DNA from: Paracoccus seriniphilus
Lineage (GTDB): Bacteria; Pseudomonadota; Alphaproteobacteria; Rhodobacterales; Rhodobacteraceae
DNA: 64,000 bases
Direction: 5' to 3'
Assembly (NCBI RefSeq): GCF_028553745.1
Contig: NZ_CP067131.1
Location: 1 to 64,000 of the forward strand
Shown here: in pieces, positions 48,805 to 57,637 of the stretch
How the letters are laid out: each line of letters starts with the position of its first letter
Numbering within the stretch: the stretch's first letter is position 1
Program-made: the position numbers and the translations under genes
The notes under the pieces: model-generated
Told to the model about the DNA's origin: nothing
Database searches by the model: none
The model's input: only the letters and a program-made list of their open reading frames with translations

Positions 48805-49710
48805 ATGACCGCCGAGTTGATCGACGGCAAGGCCTATGCAGAGACGGTTCGCGCCCGTGTGCGCGACCGCGTTGCCGCATTGCACGCCGATACCGGTTTG
48901 ACGCCGGGGCTGGCGGTGGTGCTGGTCGGGCAGGATCCGGCCTCCGAGGTCTATGTCCGTTCCAAGGGACGTCAGGCGGTTGATGCGGGGATGAAATCCT
49001 TCGAACATCGTCTGCCTGCCGACACTGCGGAAGCCGAGCTTCTGGACCTGATAGCCCGGCTGAATGACGATCCGCATGTGCATGGCATCCTGGTGCAATT
49101 GCCGCTGCCGCCACATCTGGATGCCCGTGCCGTCATCAACGCGATTTCACCCACCAAGGATGTGGACGGGTTCCATATCTCTAACGTGGGGATGGTGGGG
49201 ACCGGGCAGGATGCAATCGTGCCCTGCACCCCACTTGGCTGCATGATCATGCTGCGCCAGTATCATGACGATTTCCGGGGCAAGACCGCGCTGGTGATCG
49301 GCCATTCCAATATCGTCGGCAAACCGATGGCGCGATTGCTGCTGAATGCCGATTGCACGGTGATGATCGCGCATAAATCCTCGACCAATATCCCCGAACT
49401 GGCGCGTCTGGCCGATATCATTGTGGTGGCGGCCGGGGTGCCGGGACTGGTGCGGGCGGAATGGATCAAGCCCGGCGCGACCGTCATCGATGTCGGCATC
49501 AACCGCATCCAGCGCGCTGGCAAGCCGGCTTTGGTCGGCGATGTCGATTTCGACAATGTGCGCAAGGTCGCCGGGGCGATCACGCCGGTTCCCGGTGGCG
49601 TCGGCCCGATGACCATCGCCTGCCTGCTGGTCAATACGCTCAGCGCCTTTTGCCACCAGCACGACCTGCCCGATCTGCCGCTTCTTCTTGATGAACAGGA
49701 TCCCTCATGA
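48805..49710 (+). CDS. folD: Methylene-THF dehydrogenase / methenyl-THF cyclohydrolase
   Basis: 301-residue bifunctional enzyme turning 5,10-methylene-THF into 10-formyl-THF. Active-site region [31 protein letters not shown] and the NADP-binding [31 protein letters not shown] are present. As the gene after etfA it takes methylene-THF made by the demethylases. Overlaps purU by 4 bases. Confidence 0.95.
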   Translation: MTAELIDGKAYAETVRARVRDRVAALHADTGLTPGLAVVLVGQDPASEVYVRSKGRQAVDAGMKSFEHRLPADTAEAELLDLIARLNDDPHVHGILVQLPLPPHLDARAVINAISPTKDVDGFHISNVGMVGTGQDAIVPCTPLGCMIMLRQYHDDFRGKTALVIGHSNIVGKPMARLLLNADCTVMIAHKSSTNIPELARLADIIVVAAGVPGLVRAEWIKPGATVIDVGINRIQRAGKPALVGDVDFDNVRKVAGAITPVPGGVGPMTIACLLVNTLSAFCHQHDLPDLPLLLDEQDPS

Positions 49711-50591
49711 CCACATACTGCCTAACTGTCACCTGCCCCTCGCAACGCGGGATCGTGGCCGCGATTTCCTCTTTTCTGGCCGATCATGGCTGCAATATCA
49801 CCGACAGCAGCCAGTTCGACGATCAGGAAACCGGGCAATTCTTCATGCGCGTCAGCTTCGTGCTGGAAGAAGAGACCGATCTGGCCAGCCTGTCGCAGGC
49901 ATTTGAAGCCGTTTCGGCGAAATTCGCGATGACCTTCCAGTTCCATGACGAGGCCCGCAAGATGCGCGTGGTGATCATGGTCAGCCGTTTCGGGCATTGC
50001 CTGAACGACCTGCTGTACCGGGTTAAGATCGGTGCGCTGCCGGTGGAAATCGTCGCGGTGATTTCCAACCATATGGATTACCAGAAGGTGGTGGTGAATG
50101 CCGATATTCCCTTCCACTGCATCAAGGTGACCAAGGAAAACAAGCCCCAGGCAGAGGCCGCGATCATGAAGGTGGTCGAGGATACAGAGGCCGAGCTGAT
50201 CGTTCTGGCACGCTACATGCAGATCCTCTCGGATGAGATGTGCCAGAAGATGTCGGGCCGGATCATCAATATCCACCATTCCTTCCTGCCCAGCTTCAAG
50301 GGCGCCAATCCCTACAAGCAGGCCTATGAGCGCGGTGTGAAGCTGATCGGCGCGACAAGCCACTACGTGACCGCCGACCTGGACGAAGGCCCGATCATCG
50401 AACAGGACATCGTGCGTGTGACCCATGCCCAGAGCGCCTCGGATTACGTCAGTCTTGGCCGTGATGTCGAAAGCCAGGTGCTGGCGCGTGCCATCCACGC
50501 CCATGCCCATCATCGCGTGTTCCTGAACGGCAACAAGACCGTTGTCTTCCCGGCCTCGCCCGGGTCCTTCTCCAGCGAGCGGATGGGATAA
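49707..50591 (+). CDS. purU: Formyltetrahydrofolate deformylase
   Basis: 294-residue hydrolase that releases formate from 10-formyl-THF and regenerates THF. An N-terminal ACT domain ([25 protein letters not shown]) precedes a formyltransferase fold; the catalytic Asn-His and Asp are in [16 protein letters not shown] and [12 protein letters not shown]. As last gene of the operon it completes methyl-to-formate oxidation and prevents THF from being trapped. A strong terminator follows. Confidence 0.95.
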   Translation: MTTYCLTVTCPSQRGIVAAISSFLADHGCNITDSSQFDDQETGQFFMRVSFVLEEETDLASLSQAFEAVSAKFAMTFQFHDEARKMRVVIMVSRFGHCLNDLLYRVKIGALPVEIVAVISNHMDYQKVVVNADIPFHCIKVTKENKPQAEAAIMKVVEDTEAELIVLARYMQILSDEMCQKMSGRIINIHHSFLPSFKGANPYKQAYERGVKLIGATSHYVTADLDEGPIIEQDIVRVTHAQSASDYVSLGRDVESQVLARAIHAHAHHRVFLNGNKTVVFPASPGSFSSERMG

Positions 50592-50628
50592 CGGCACCTC
50601 TCAGGGCGCTGAGAAATCGACACAATGA

Positions 50629-50663
50629 AGTTCAGCGCCGACCGTCAGCTTCGGCGCTGAACT
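50629..50663 (+). terminator. Terminator of the demethylase operon
   Basis: 13-bp stem AGTTCAGCGCCGA (50629-50641) with TCGGCGCTGAACT (50651-50663), 9-base loop, followed by CTGTTCTGG, 38 bases after the purU stop. Confidence 0.85.
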
Positions 50664-50730
50664 CTGTTCTGGTCTGTCCGACATGACAGGCATCGCGGCG
50701 ATGCTTGTCATGTTTGAACTCCTTTGGGTT

Positions 50731-50757
50731 GGCCCGGCGGGCTGTTTCCGCCGGGCC
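50731..50757 (-). terminator. Hairpin after xsc copy 1
   Basis: GGCCCGGCGG (50731-50740) with CCGCCGGGCC (50748-50757), 7-base loop, 9 bases downstream of the xsc stop. The same hairpin lies at 62105-62131 in the second copy. Confidence 0.75.
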
Positions 50758-50766
50758 TCTTCATGA

Positions 50767-52548
50767 TCAGGCTGCGCCCTTCTGGGGGCGCATGTCGGCG
50801 GGGTCGATGCCAGCGACGACGACGGGTTTCTTCATTGCGTCGCGACGGAAGGGCTCGCCCAGCTCCTGGTTCAGCAGCACCTCGATGAAGGTGGTCTGGC
50901 CTTCCTTCATCTGGCGTTCGACTGCCTCATGCAGGGCATGGGTCAGCTCTTCGGCGCCACGCACCTGCACGCCATTCACGCCGCAGGCCCTGGCGATGCC
51001 GGCATAGGAGGTGTCGCGGTCCAGTTCGGTGCCCACGAAGTTGTTGTCATACCACAAGGTCGTGTTGCGCTTTTCCGCACCCCATTGATAGTTGCGGAAG
51101 ATCACCATGGTGATGGCGGGCCAGTCGTCGCGGCCGCAGGCGGTCATCTCGTTCATCGAGATCCCGAAGGCCCCGTCGCCGGCAAAGCCGATCACCGGCG
51201 TGTCGGGATTGCCGATCTTGGCACCCAGAATGGCCGGGAAGCCATAGCCGCAGGGACCGAACAGGCCCGGGGCCAGATATTTCCGGCCGGCCTCGAAGCT
51301 GGGATAGGCATTGCCGATGGCGCAGTTGTTGCCGATGTCGCTGCTGACGATGGCCTCTTTCGGGACCGCCTGCATGATGGCGCGCCAGGCCTGACGGGGC
51401 GACATCAGATCCTTGTCACGCTCGCGCGCGCCGGCATTCCATTCGGTGCCGGGATCGTCATCCTCGTGATCCAGACTGGACAGTTCCTGCGCCCAACGCG
51501 ATTTGGTCTGGGCGACCAGATCGCGGCGTTCCTGACGACCGTCATCTCCGGCCGTCGGGGCCAGTTGCGACATGATCCCGCGCGCGACCTTGGCGGCATC
51601 GCCCTGAATGCCGACGGTGACCTTCTTGGTCAGGCCGATGCGGTCGGCATTGATATCGACCTGGATGATCTTGGCGTCCTTGGGCCAATAGTCGATCCCA
51701 TAGCCGGGCAGGGTCGAGAAGGGGTTCAGCCGGGTGCCAAGGGCCAGCACCACATCGGCCTTGGCGATGATCTCCATGCCGGCCTTGCTGCCGTTGTATC
51801 CCAGCGGGCCCATGGCCAGCGGGTGGCTGCCGGGGAAGCTGTCATTGTGCTGATAGTTCGAGCAGACCGGCGCATCCAGACGCTCGGCCAGCTTGACCAG
51901 ATCGGGAATGGCGCCCGAGAGGACCACGCCCGCGCCCGAGAGGATCACCGGGAACTTGGCTTCCGACAGCAGCTTGGCGGCCTCGGAGACGGCGGTCTCG
52001 CCCCCCGCGGGACGTTCGAAGCTGACCACCTGGGGCAGTTCGACATCGATGACCTGGGTCCACATGTCGCGCGGAATGTTCATCTGCGCGGGGGCGCTGT
52101 TGCGCCAGGCCTGCATGATCACCCGGTTCAGCACCTCGGGGATGCGCGAGGGATCGCGGACCTCTTCCTGATAGCAGACGCAATCGGCAAACAGCCGCAT
52201 CTGCTCCATTTCCTGGAAACCGCCCTGGCCGATGGTCTTGTTGGCCGCCTGCGGCGTGACCAGCAGCAGCGGCGTATGGTTCCAATAGGCGGTCTTGACC
52301 GGCGTCACGAAACCGGTCACGCCCGGTCCGTTCTGCGCGATCGCCATCGACATCTTGCCCGTCGAACGCGTGAAACCATCCGCCATCAGACCGGCATTGG
52401 TCTCATGCGCGCAGTCCCAGAACTGGATCCCCGCCTTCGGAAAAAGATCGCTGACCGGCATCATCGCCGAGCCAATGATCCCAAAGGCATGCTCAATCCC
52501 GTGCATCTGCAAAACCTTCACAAATGCTTCTTCAGTCGTCATCTTCAT
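50767..52548 (-). CDS. xsc: Sulfoacetaldehyde acetyltransferase, copy 1 (isethionate side)
   Basis: 593-residue thiamine-diphosphate enzyme that converts sulfoacetaldehyde plus phosphate to acetyl phosphate and sulfite. ThDP motifs are seen in the N-terminal half (AFGIIGSAMMPVSDLF, NGPGVTGFVTPVKTAYWN) and the C-terminal GFAGDGAFGISMNEMTACGR; family-specific CHETNAGL-like text reads CAHETNAGLMADGFTRSTGK. It is identical in protein sequence to copy 2. It lies 36 bases after the GMC dehydrogenase gene on the same strand, so the two form an isethionate-degrading pair. Loss of its original promoter means it now depends on the dehydrogenase promoter. Confidence 0.96.
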   Translation of the reverse strand: MKMTTEEAFVKVLQMHGIEHAFGIIGSAMMPVSDLFPKAGIQFWDCAHETNAGLMADGFTRSTGKMSMAIAQNGPGVTGFVTPVKTAYWNHTPLLLVTPQAANKTIGQGGFQEMEQMRLFADCVCYQEEVRDPSRIPEVLNRVIMQAWRNSAPAQMNIPRDMWTQVIDVELPQVVSFERPAGGETAVSEAAKLLSEAKFPVILSGAGVVLSGAIPDLVKLAERLDAPVCSNYQHNDSFPGSHPLAMGPLGYNGSKAGMEIIAKADVVLALGTRLNPFSTLPGYGIDYWPKDAKIIQVDINADRIGLTKKVTVGIQGDAAKVARGIMSQLAPTAGDDGRQERRDLVAQTKSRWAQELSSLDHEDDDPGTEWNAGARERDKDLMSPRQAWRAIMQAVPKEAIVSSDIGNNCAIGNAYPSFEAGRKYLAPGLFGPCGYGFPAILGAKIGNPDTPVIGFAGDGAFGISMNEMTACGRDDWPAITMVIFRNYQWGAEKRNTTLWYDNNFVGTELDRDTSYAGIARACGVNGVQVRGAEELTHALHEAVERQMKEGQTTFIEVLLNQELGEPFRRDAMKKPVVVAGIDPADMRPQKGAA

Positions 52549-52584
52549 GGGCTGTTCCTCTCTCCCGTAAATTTTGCGCTGCCT

Positions 52585-54174
52585 TCAGGCTCCGCGCCTG
52601 CGATCTTCGCGCAGCAGATCGGCGGCCTTCTCGCCGATCATGATCGCAGGGGCGTTGGTATTGCCCGAGACGATCTCGGGCATGATCGAGCAGTCGGCGA
52701 CCCGCAGGCCGCGGACGCCCTTGACGCGCAGACGCTCGTCCAGAACCGGCCCCATCGCAGCGGTGCCGGTTGGATGAAAGATCGTGCCGGCCGAATTTCG
52801 CACCCAATCCAGCAGCGAGGCATCGTCATCGGCCTCGGGGCCCGGGCGCATTTCGCCGGTGATCTTGCCGGCCAGAGGGCGTTCCTTGGCGATTCTCCGG
52901 GCGATCTTGACGCCTTCAACGATGGTCTGACAGTCGGTTTCCGTGGCCAGGTAATTCGGGTGAATCGCCGGATAGACGGTGGGATCCGAGGATTTCAGGC
53001 GAATGCGGCCACGGCTTTCCGGACGCAGTTGGCAGACCGACATGGTGAAGGCCGAAAAGGGGTGGACGCCTTCGGTGGGGCTGTCGGCAGACCAGGGCTG
53101 CACATGGAACTGGATATCGGGGGTTGCGACCCGATCATTGGTGCGCATGAAACCCGTGGCAAGGCTGGCGGCCATGCTCATCGGACCCGAGCGGAACATT
53201 GCGTATTTCAGCGCGATCCGGGCCTGTTGCCACAGCTTGCGGACCTCGTCATTCAGGGTCGGTTCGTTGCAGGTATAGACCAGCCGGGCCTGAAGATGGT
53301 CCTGCAGACCCTGTCCCACGCCGGGCAGATCGGCGACGACGGGAATGCCATGTTCCGCCAGATGCGCGGCCTCGCCAATGCCTGAAAGCATCAGGATCTG
53401 CGGGCTGCCGATGGCCCCCGCAGACAGGATCACTTCGCCCCGCACGTTGATTTTCTGCAGTTTTCCCGAACGGTCAGTATATTCGACGGCCACGGCACGG
53501 CCATTCTCGATCACCACGCGACGGGTGGCCGCGCGGGTGATGATGCGCAGATTCGGACGTTTGCGAATCGGGTGGATATAGGCCACCGCGGCGGAACAAC
53601 GGCGGCCCTTGCGGGTGGTCAGCTGGAAATAGCCGACGCCTTCCTGCGTGGCGCCATTGTAATCGGGGTTATAGGGATAGCCTGCCGCCTGTGCAGCCGA
53701 GACCCAGGCGTCGCAGATCGGCCGAGACAGGCGCATGTCCGAGACATTCAGCGGCCCGCCTGTGCCGTGATAGGGATCTTCACCGCGTTCCTGATTCTCG
53801 GCACGTTTGAACAGCGGCAACACATCTTCCCAGGACCAGCCCGAGAAGCCCATCTGTGCCCAACGGTCATAATCCTCGGGCTGTCCGCGCACGTATAGCA
53901 GGCCGTTCAGCGAGGAGGAGCCGCCCATGACCTTGCCGCGCGGCCAGTCCAGCTGTCGCCCGTTCAGCCCGGGATCCGGTTCGGTCCGATAGCACCAATC
54001 CACGGATGGATTGTTCATTGTCTTGAAATAGCCGACCGGAACATGAATCCACGGGTTCCAGTCCCAGGACCCGGCTTCGAGCAGGGTCACTGTCACGTCG
54101 GCATCGGCAGAAAGTCGGTTGGCGATCGCGCAGCCTGCAGAGCCGCCGCCCACGACAAGATAGTCGGTTTCCAA
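52585..54174 (-). CDS. iseJ: GMC-family dehydrogenase, probable isethionate dehydrogenase
   Basis: 529-residue FAD enzyme of the choline-dehydrogenase type. The TTG start at 54174 follows GGAGGAAAG and puts the FAD motif VVGGGSAGCAIANRLS at the N-terminus. GMC signatures WPRGKVMGGSSSLNGLLYVRG and the C-terminal HPTGTAAMG with active-site His are present. Next to xsc and divergent from a TRAP transporter and IclR regulator, it matches the published isethionate clusters (iseJ with iseKLM and iseR), where IseJ oxidises isethionate to sulfoacetaldehyde. Choline dehydrogenase is the alternative; betaine genes are absent here. Confidence 0.8.
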   Translation of the reverse strand: METDYLVVGGGSAGCAIANRLSADADVTVTLLEAGSWDWNPWIHVPVGYFKTMNNPSVDWCYRTEPDPGLNGRQLDWPRGKVMGGSSSLNGLLYVRGQPEDYDRWAQMGFSGWSWEDVLPLFKRAENQERGEDPYHGTGGPLNVSDMRLSRPICDAWVSAAQAAGYPYNPDYNGATQEGVGYFQLTTRKGRRCSAAVAYIHPIRKRPNLRIITRAATRRVVIENGRAVAVEYTDRSGKLQKINVRGEVILSAGAIGSPQILMLSGIGEAAHLAEHGIPVVADLPGVGQGLQDHLQARLVYTCNEPTLNDEVRKLWQQARIALKYAMFRSGPMSMAASLATGFMRTNDRVATPDIQFHVQPWSADSPTEGVHPFSAFTMSVCQLRPESRGRIRLKSSDPTVYPAIHPNYLATETDCQTIVEGVKIARRIAKERPLAGKITGEMRPGPEADDDASLLDWVRNSAGTIFHPTGTAAMGPVLDERLRVKGVRGLRVADCSIMPEIVSGNTNAPAIMIGEKAADLLREDRRRGA

Positions 54175-54218
54175 TTCTTTCCTCCCCCAAAGATTGCAAT
54201 CGAGAAGTTCACATTTCT

Positions 54219-54259
54219 CTTGCATTCAAAACGTAAAATGCGAAAAATGATAATGCAAG
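54219..54259. promoter_or_regulatory. Divergent operator between iseJ and iseK
   Basis: CTTGCATT (54219-54226) and AATGCAAG (54252-54259), 8-bp perfect arms around 25 AT-rich bases, centred in the 118-base spacer between the two divergent genes. Likely target of the IclR regulator encoded downstream. Confidence 0.6.
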
Positions 54260-54292
54260 TCTCAAAAATTCATTTCTGGGGAGGGAAATGCA

Positions 54293-55531
54293 ATGGTGGC
54301 AAGACTGGACAAGGCTGGTGCCGTATCGCGTCGCGATCTTTTGCGCGTGGCGGGACGGTTCGGGATGACCTCGACGGCAATGGCATTCGCCGGCGCGGCA
54401 GGTCTGCTGACGACCGCAGAGTTGGCGGCTGCGGCACAATCGACCTATGAAAAGCGGTTTTCGAAAAAGGCGAAATACACCTTCAAGATGGGGGCTTCGG
54501 GTTTCAACGCCCGCAATCTGCTGATCGAGCGCGCGGGCTTTCTGGAGTTCGCACGTGACCTGGAAGAACGCACCGACGGAGAAATCCGGATCGAGTTCAT
54601 CGGCGACAACCAGATCTGCGGTCAGTTGGATTGCGTTGAAAAGACCCAGCTCGGCGTCGTTGAGTTCTTTGCGGCCTCGACCCAGAACTCGGCGGGTGTG
54701 GCACCCTATTACAACGTGCTGGACTTTGCCTACATGTTCCCGACGCGGGCTTCGCAGTATCATTTCCTTTACAGTCCCGAAAGCCAGCGCATCCTGCGTG
54801 ATCCGCTGGAAAAACGCCATGGAATCAAGTTCCTGTTCTCGCATTGCGAGTTGCGCGGCATTCAGTTGGGGTTGAAATGGAAGGACAAGCCGCTTGTCAC
54901 CAGCGTCGATGATCTGGCGGGCACGAAGAACCGCGTGACGGGCACCCAGCTTGGCCGGATCGCGATGCAGCTACTCAATCTGAACCCGGTTCCGATCGCC
55001 TGGGAGGAAACGATTGACGGGCTGAAGCAGGGACTGCTGGACGGTGCCGAGACATGGGCCTCGGCCGTGGCCTATGCCAATATGGCACCGGTGGTCAGCC
55101 AGTCGGTGGATCTGCGCTTTTTCTGCGGCACCGAACATTGCGCCATGTCGTCCAAGGTCTTCGATTCACTTGAACCACATCTGCAGGATGCGGTGATGGA
55201 ATCGGCCTATCTGGCGCAGGTCCAGGCCCAGGCGGCCAATGAAGCCGCACTGATCAAGACAGTTGGCTTCTCGGACCCGCAGATGCCCGGAACCGTCTTT
55301 GCCGAAAACGGCGTGCGCTGTGCCTTCCTGTCAGATGAGGAACGCAAGAAGGCCGAAGAGATGTGTTCGCCGAAATTCAATCCCGATCCCTGGAGCAAGT
55401 GGCGCGAGCGGTTGATGCAGTGGTCCGGCGGGATCGATACCTATGAGGAAATCTATCGTATCGCGCGCGAGATCCCGGCAGATACAAAGCCCGAGGATGT
55501 CGAGGCGCGTCGCTGGTGGCGTTCGGCCTGA
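54293..55531 (+). CDS. iseK: TRAP transporter substrate-binding protein (isethionate-type)
   Basis: 412-residue DctP-family periplasmic protein. It carries a twin-arginine signal (SRRDLLRVAGRFG followed by a hydrophobic stretch and AAA), unusual for DctP proteins, which mostly use Sec. Body motifs: GEIRIEFIGDNQICGQLDCVE and GLKQGLLDGAETWASAVAYAN. Strong GGGGAGGG site. First gene of a TRAP operon divergent from the GMC dehydrogenase; isethionate is inferred as ligand. Confidence 0.8.
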   Translation: MVARLDKAGAVSRRDLLRVAGRFGMTSTAMAFAGAAGLLTTAELAAAAQSTYEKRFSKKAKYTFKMGASGFNARNLLIERAGFLEFARDLEERTDGEIRIEFIGDNQICGQLDCVEKTQLGVVEFFAASTQNSAGVAPYYNVLDFAYMFPTRASQYHFLYSPESQRILRDPLEKRHGIKFLFSHCELRGIQLGLKWKDKPLVTSVDDLAGTKNRVTGTQLGRIAMQLLNLNPVPIAWEETIDGLKQGLLDGAETWASAVAYANMAPVVSQSVDLRFFCGTEHCAMSSKVFDSLEPHLQDAVMESAYLAQVQAQAANEAALIKTVGFSDPQMPGTVFAENGVRCAFLSDEERKKAEEMCSPKFNPDPWSKWRERLMQWSGGIDTYEEIYRIAREIPADTKPEDVEARRWWRSA

Positions 55532-55585
55532 GCTGAACCCGCGGCGCCGGTGGAGCGGCGCCGCCATCTGGGAGGATAATCTAAT

Positions 55586-56254
55586 ATGGGAAGCTATATC
55601 GCCGATATCGGCGCGATCTTTGCCGCCTTGGCGGCAGGGGATAGCTGGGAGATCAGCAATGCGCTTGGCCAGCCGGGAAGCTGGGGGTTTGGGTTGTTGG
55701 TCATGATCCTTGGCGCGGTGTTGATCCTGTTGTTGTTCAAGGCCGCACCTGTGCTGGACAGGCATCTGGAACGCACGCTGATGGTCGTGGTCTATCTGGC
55801 CATTGCCGGCATCATCTTCGTCGAGGTGATCCGCCGCTTTGTTCTCAGCCAGCAGGAACCCTGGTCAACGACCCTGCCGCCCTATCTGTTCCTGTTGCTG
55901 ACCTGGTTTGGCTGCGCCTTCAACGTCAAGCTGCGCGCACATCTGTCATTTACCGAGTTCCGCAACCGGATGCCCCGCAGCATCCAGCTGATCTGCCTGT
56001 TTCTGGACAATGTCCTGTGGCTGGGCATGGCATGGATCGTGATTACCACGACATTGCGCCTGACGGCGAATTCGGCCTCGAATTTCCAGATGCTGCTGGG
56101 CACCGATCACGTGATGATCTGGTGGTTCGTGATTCTGGTTCCTGTCGCCTTCACCATTCTGGCCGCGCGTGCACTGGAAAACATGATCGAGGACATGCGC
56201 CGCTTTCGCGAAGGTGCGCAATTGATCGCAATGCCCAAGATGGGCGACAGTTAA
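55586..56254 (+). CDS. iseL: TRAP transporter small membrane subunit
   Basis: 222-residue DctQ-type protein with about four transmembrane helices (LLVMILGAVLILLLF, LMVVVYLAIAGIIFVEVIRRFV, then LPPYLFLLLTWFGCAFNVKLRAHL and WWFVILVPVAFTILAARAL). The R/K-AHLSFTEF motif is typical of the family. GGGAGGATAA precedes the ATG; iseM begins 6 bases later. Confidence 0.82.
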   Translation: MGSYIADIGAIFAALAAGDSWEISNALGQPGSWGFGLLVMILGAVLILLLFKAAPVLDRHLERTLMVVVYLAIAGIIFVEVIRRFVLSQQEPWSTTLPPYLFLLLTWFGCAFNVKLRAHLSFTEFRNRMPRSIQLICLFLDNVLWLGMAWIVITTTLRLTANSASNFQMLLGTDHVMIWWFVILVPVAFTILAARALENMIEDMRRFREGAQLIAMPKMGDS

Positions 56255-56260
56255 GAGGCC

Positions 56261-57622
56261 ATGATGACTGATTCAACCTGGATCACATTGATTTCCCTGG
56301 GCGTCACCGGCCTGTTCATGCTGGGCGTCCCGGTCTTTCTGGTGATCGCCTATTGGGTCATAGGGTGTTCGGTCGTGCTGGGCATGACCTTTGACAATAT
56401 CGGTGCTGCCCTGACCTATGCCTTTTCGAACGGCTTCGCGCTGCTGGCCATGCCGCTGTTCATCCTGACCGGCGATCTGATCAACAAGGCTGGCATTGCC
56501 CGGCGGCTGTCCGATTTCGCCTATTCCATTCTGGGCTGGCTGCGCGGTGGCCTGGCCATGGCAGCTATCGGAGCCTGCGGGTTGTTCGCGGCGATCTCGG
56601 GATCGAATTCCGCCACCACCGCCACCATCGGCTCGATGATGCATCCCGAGATGGTCAAGGGAGGCTATGACACACGCTTTGCCGCCGCCACCGCTGCGGC
56701 CGGTGGCACGGTCGGCATCATCATTCCGCCCTCGATCATCTTCATCGTATATGGCTTCCTGATGAACCTGCCGATTTCGGACCTGTTCGTCGCCGGTATC
56801 ATTCCCGGCGTGATGATGGTCGTCGGCATGCAGCTGGTCTGCTGGGTGCTGTCCAAATATAATGGTTGGGGCCATATCATCCCCTTTGACATCACCCGGG
56901 TTCTGCGGACGGCATTCGGGGCCTGGTTGGGCTTTTTTGCCATCGGGCTGGTTCTGTGGGGAATCTATACGGGCAAGTTCTCACCTACCGAGGCCGCAGC
57001 GGTCACGGTCGGATTTTGCGTCATCGTCGGCGTTCTCAGCCATTGGCTGTTCCCGCTGGTCGCCTCGGGCGTGGATCAGGAAGGCCGCCCTACCAGCTAT
57101 GGTGCCAGCCTGCTGGTCGAAGGGTTCCGCATTCGCGACCTGCCTTCGATCACAATGCGCTCGGCACAGATCACCGGCATTCTTGCGCCGCTGATCGGAA
57201 TTTCGGTCGTGATGCAGCAAATCCTGTCGCTGCTGGGCGCGCAAGAAGCAATCGGCACCTGGGTGGCAGGGCTGGGGGGCTATTGGATCGTGCTGGCGGC
57301 CTCGATGGCGATCATCTTTGTTGCCGGAATGGTGCTGGAAAGCCTTCCCGTGACCATTATCCTGGCGCCGATCCTGGCACCTCTTGCTGCGGCAAACGGC
57401 ATGGATCCGATCCATTTCGCGGTGATCTTCCTGGTCGGAGCCTCGATCGGTTTCGTGACGCCGCCCTACGGGCTGAACCTCTATGTAGCCTCCAGCGTGA
57501 CCGGGGTTCCCTATATGCGGTTGCTGCGCTATGCGCTCTACTATCTTGCAGCGCTGCTGACCGTCTGGATCCTGGTTGCGGTGATGCCCCCGCTGGCGAC
57601 GATCCTGCTGCCGGGACGATAG
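56261..57622 (+). CDS. iseM: TRAP transporter large membrane subunit
   Basis: 453-residue DctM-type permease with about 12 helices that couples uptake to sodium. Typical parts: NGFALLAMPLFILTGDLINK, AISGSNSATTATIGSMMHPE, GTVGIIIPPSIIFIVYGF and SIGFVTPPYGLNLYVASSV. ATG 56261 is used; a second ATG lies one codon in. Downstream IclR gene follows at 10-15 bases. Confidence 0.88.
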   Translation: MMTDSTWITLISLGVTGLFMLGVPVFLVIAYWVIGCSVVLGMTFDNIGAALTYAFSNGFALLAMPLFILTGDLINKAGIARRLSDFAYSILGWLRGGLAMAAIGACGLFAAISGSNSATTATIGSMMHPEMVKGGYDTRFAAATAAAGGTVGIIIPPSIIFIVYGFLMNLPISDLFVAGIIPGVMMVVGMQLVCWVLSKYNGWGHIIPFDITRVLRTAFGAWLGFFAIGLVLWGIYTGKFSPTEAAAVTVGFCVIVGVLSHWLFPLVASGVDQEGRPTSYGASLLVEGFRIRDLPSITMRSAQITGILAPLIGISVVMQQILSLLGAQEAIGTWVAGLGGYWIVLAASMAIIFVAGMVLESLPVTIILAPILAPLAAANGMDPIHFAVIFLVGASIGFVTPPYGLNLYVASSVTGVPYMRLLRYALYYLAALLTVWILVAVMPPLATILLPGR

Positions 57623-57637
57623 GAAAGGACGGTGCGG

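Larger units (their letters stand above)
50694..52551. repeat. 1.86-kb duplication, copy 1 (contains xsc copy 1)
   Basis: Matches 62068-63925 with a constant offset of 11,374 bases and no indels; I see about seven base differences, none changing the protein. The left end carries, after the xsc terminator, the ribosome site and first 17 coding bases of the exporter gene of the tau cluster, here cut off. The right end stops just beyond the xsc start codon. Confidence 0.95.

Noticed and set aside
50929..53385. 818-codon open frame on the + strand
   Set aside because: Runs antisense through xsc copy 1 and the GMC dehydrogenase gene; no recognisable protein.
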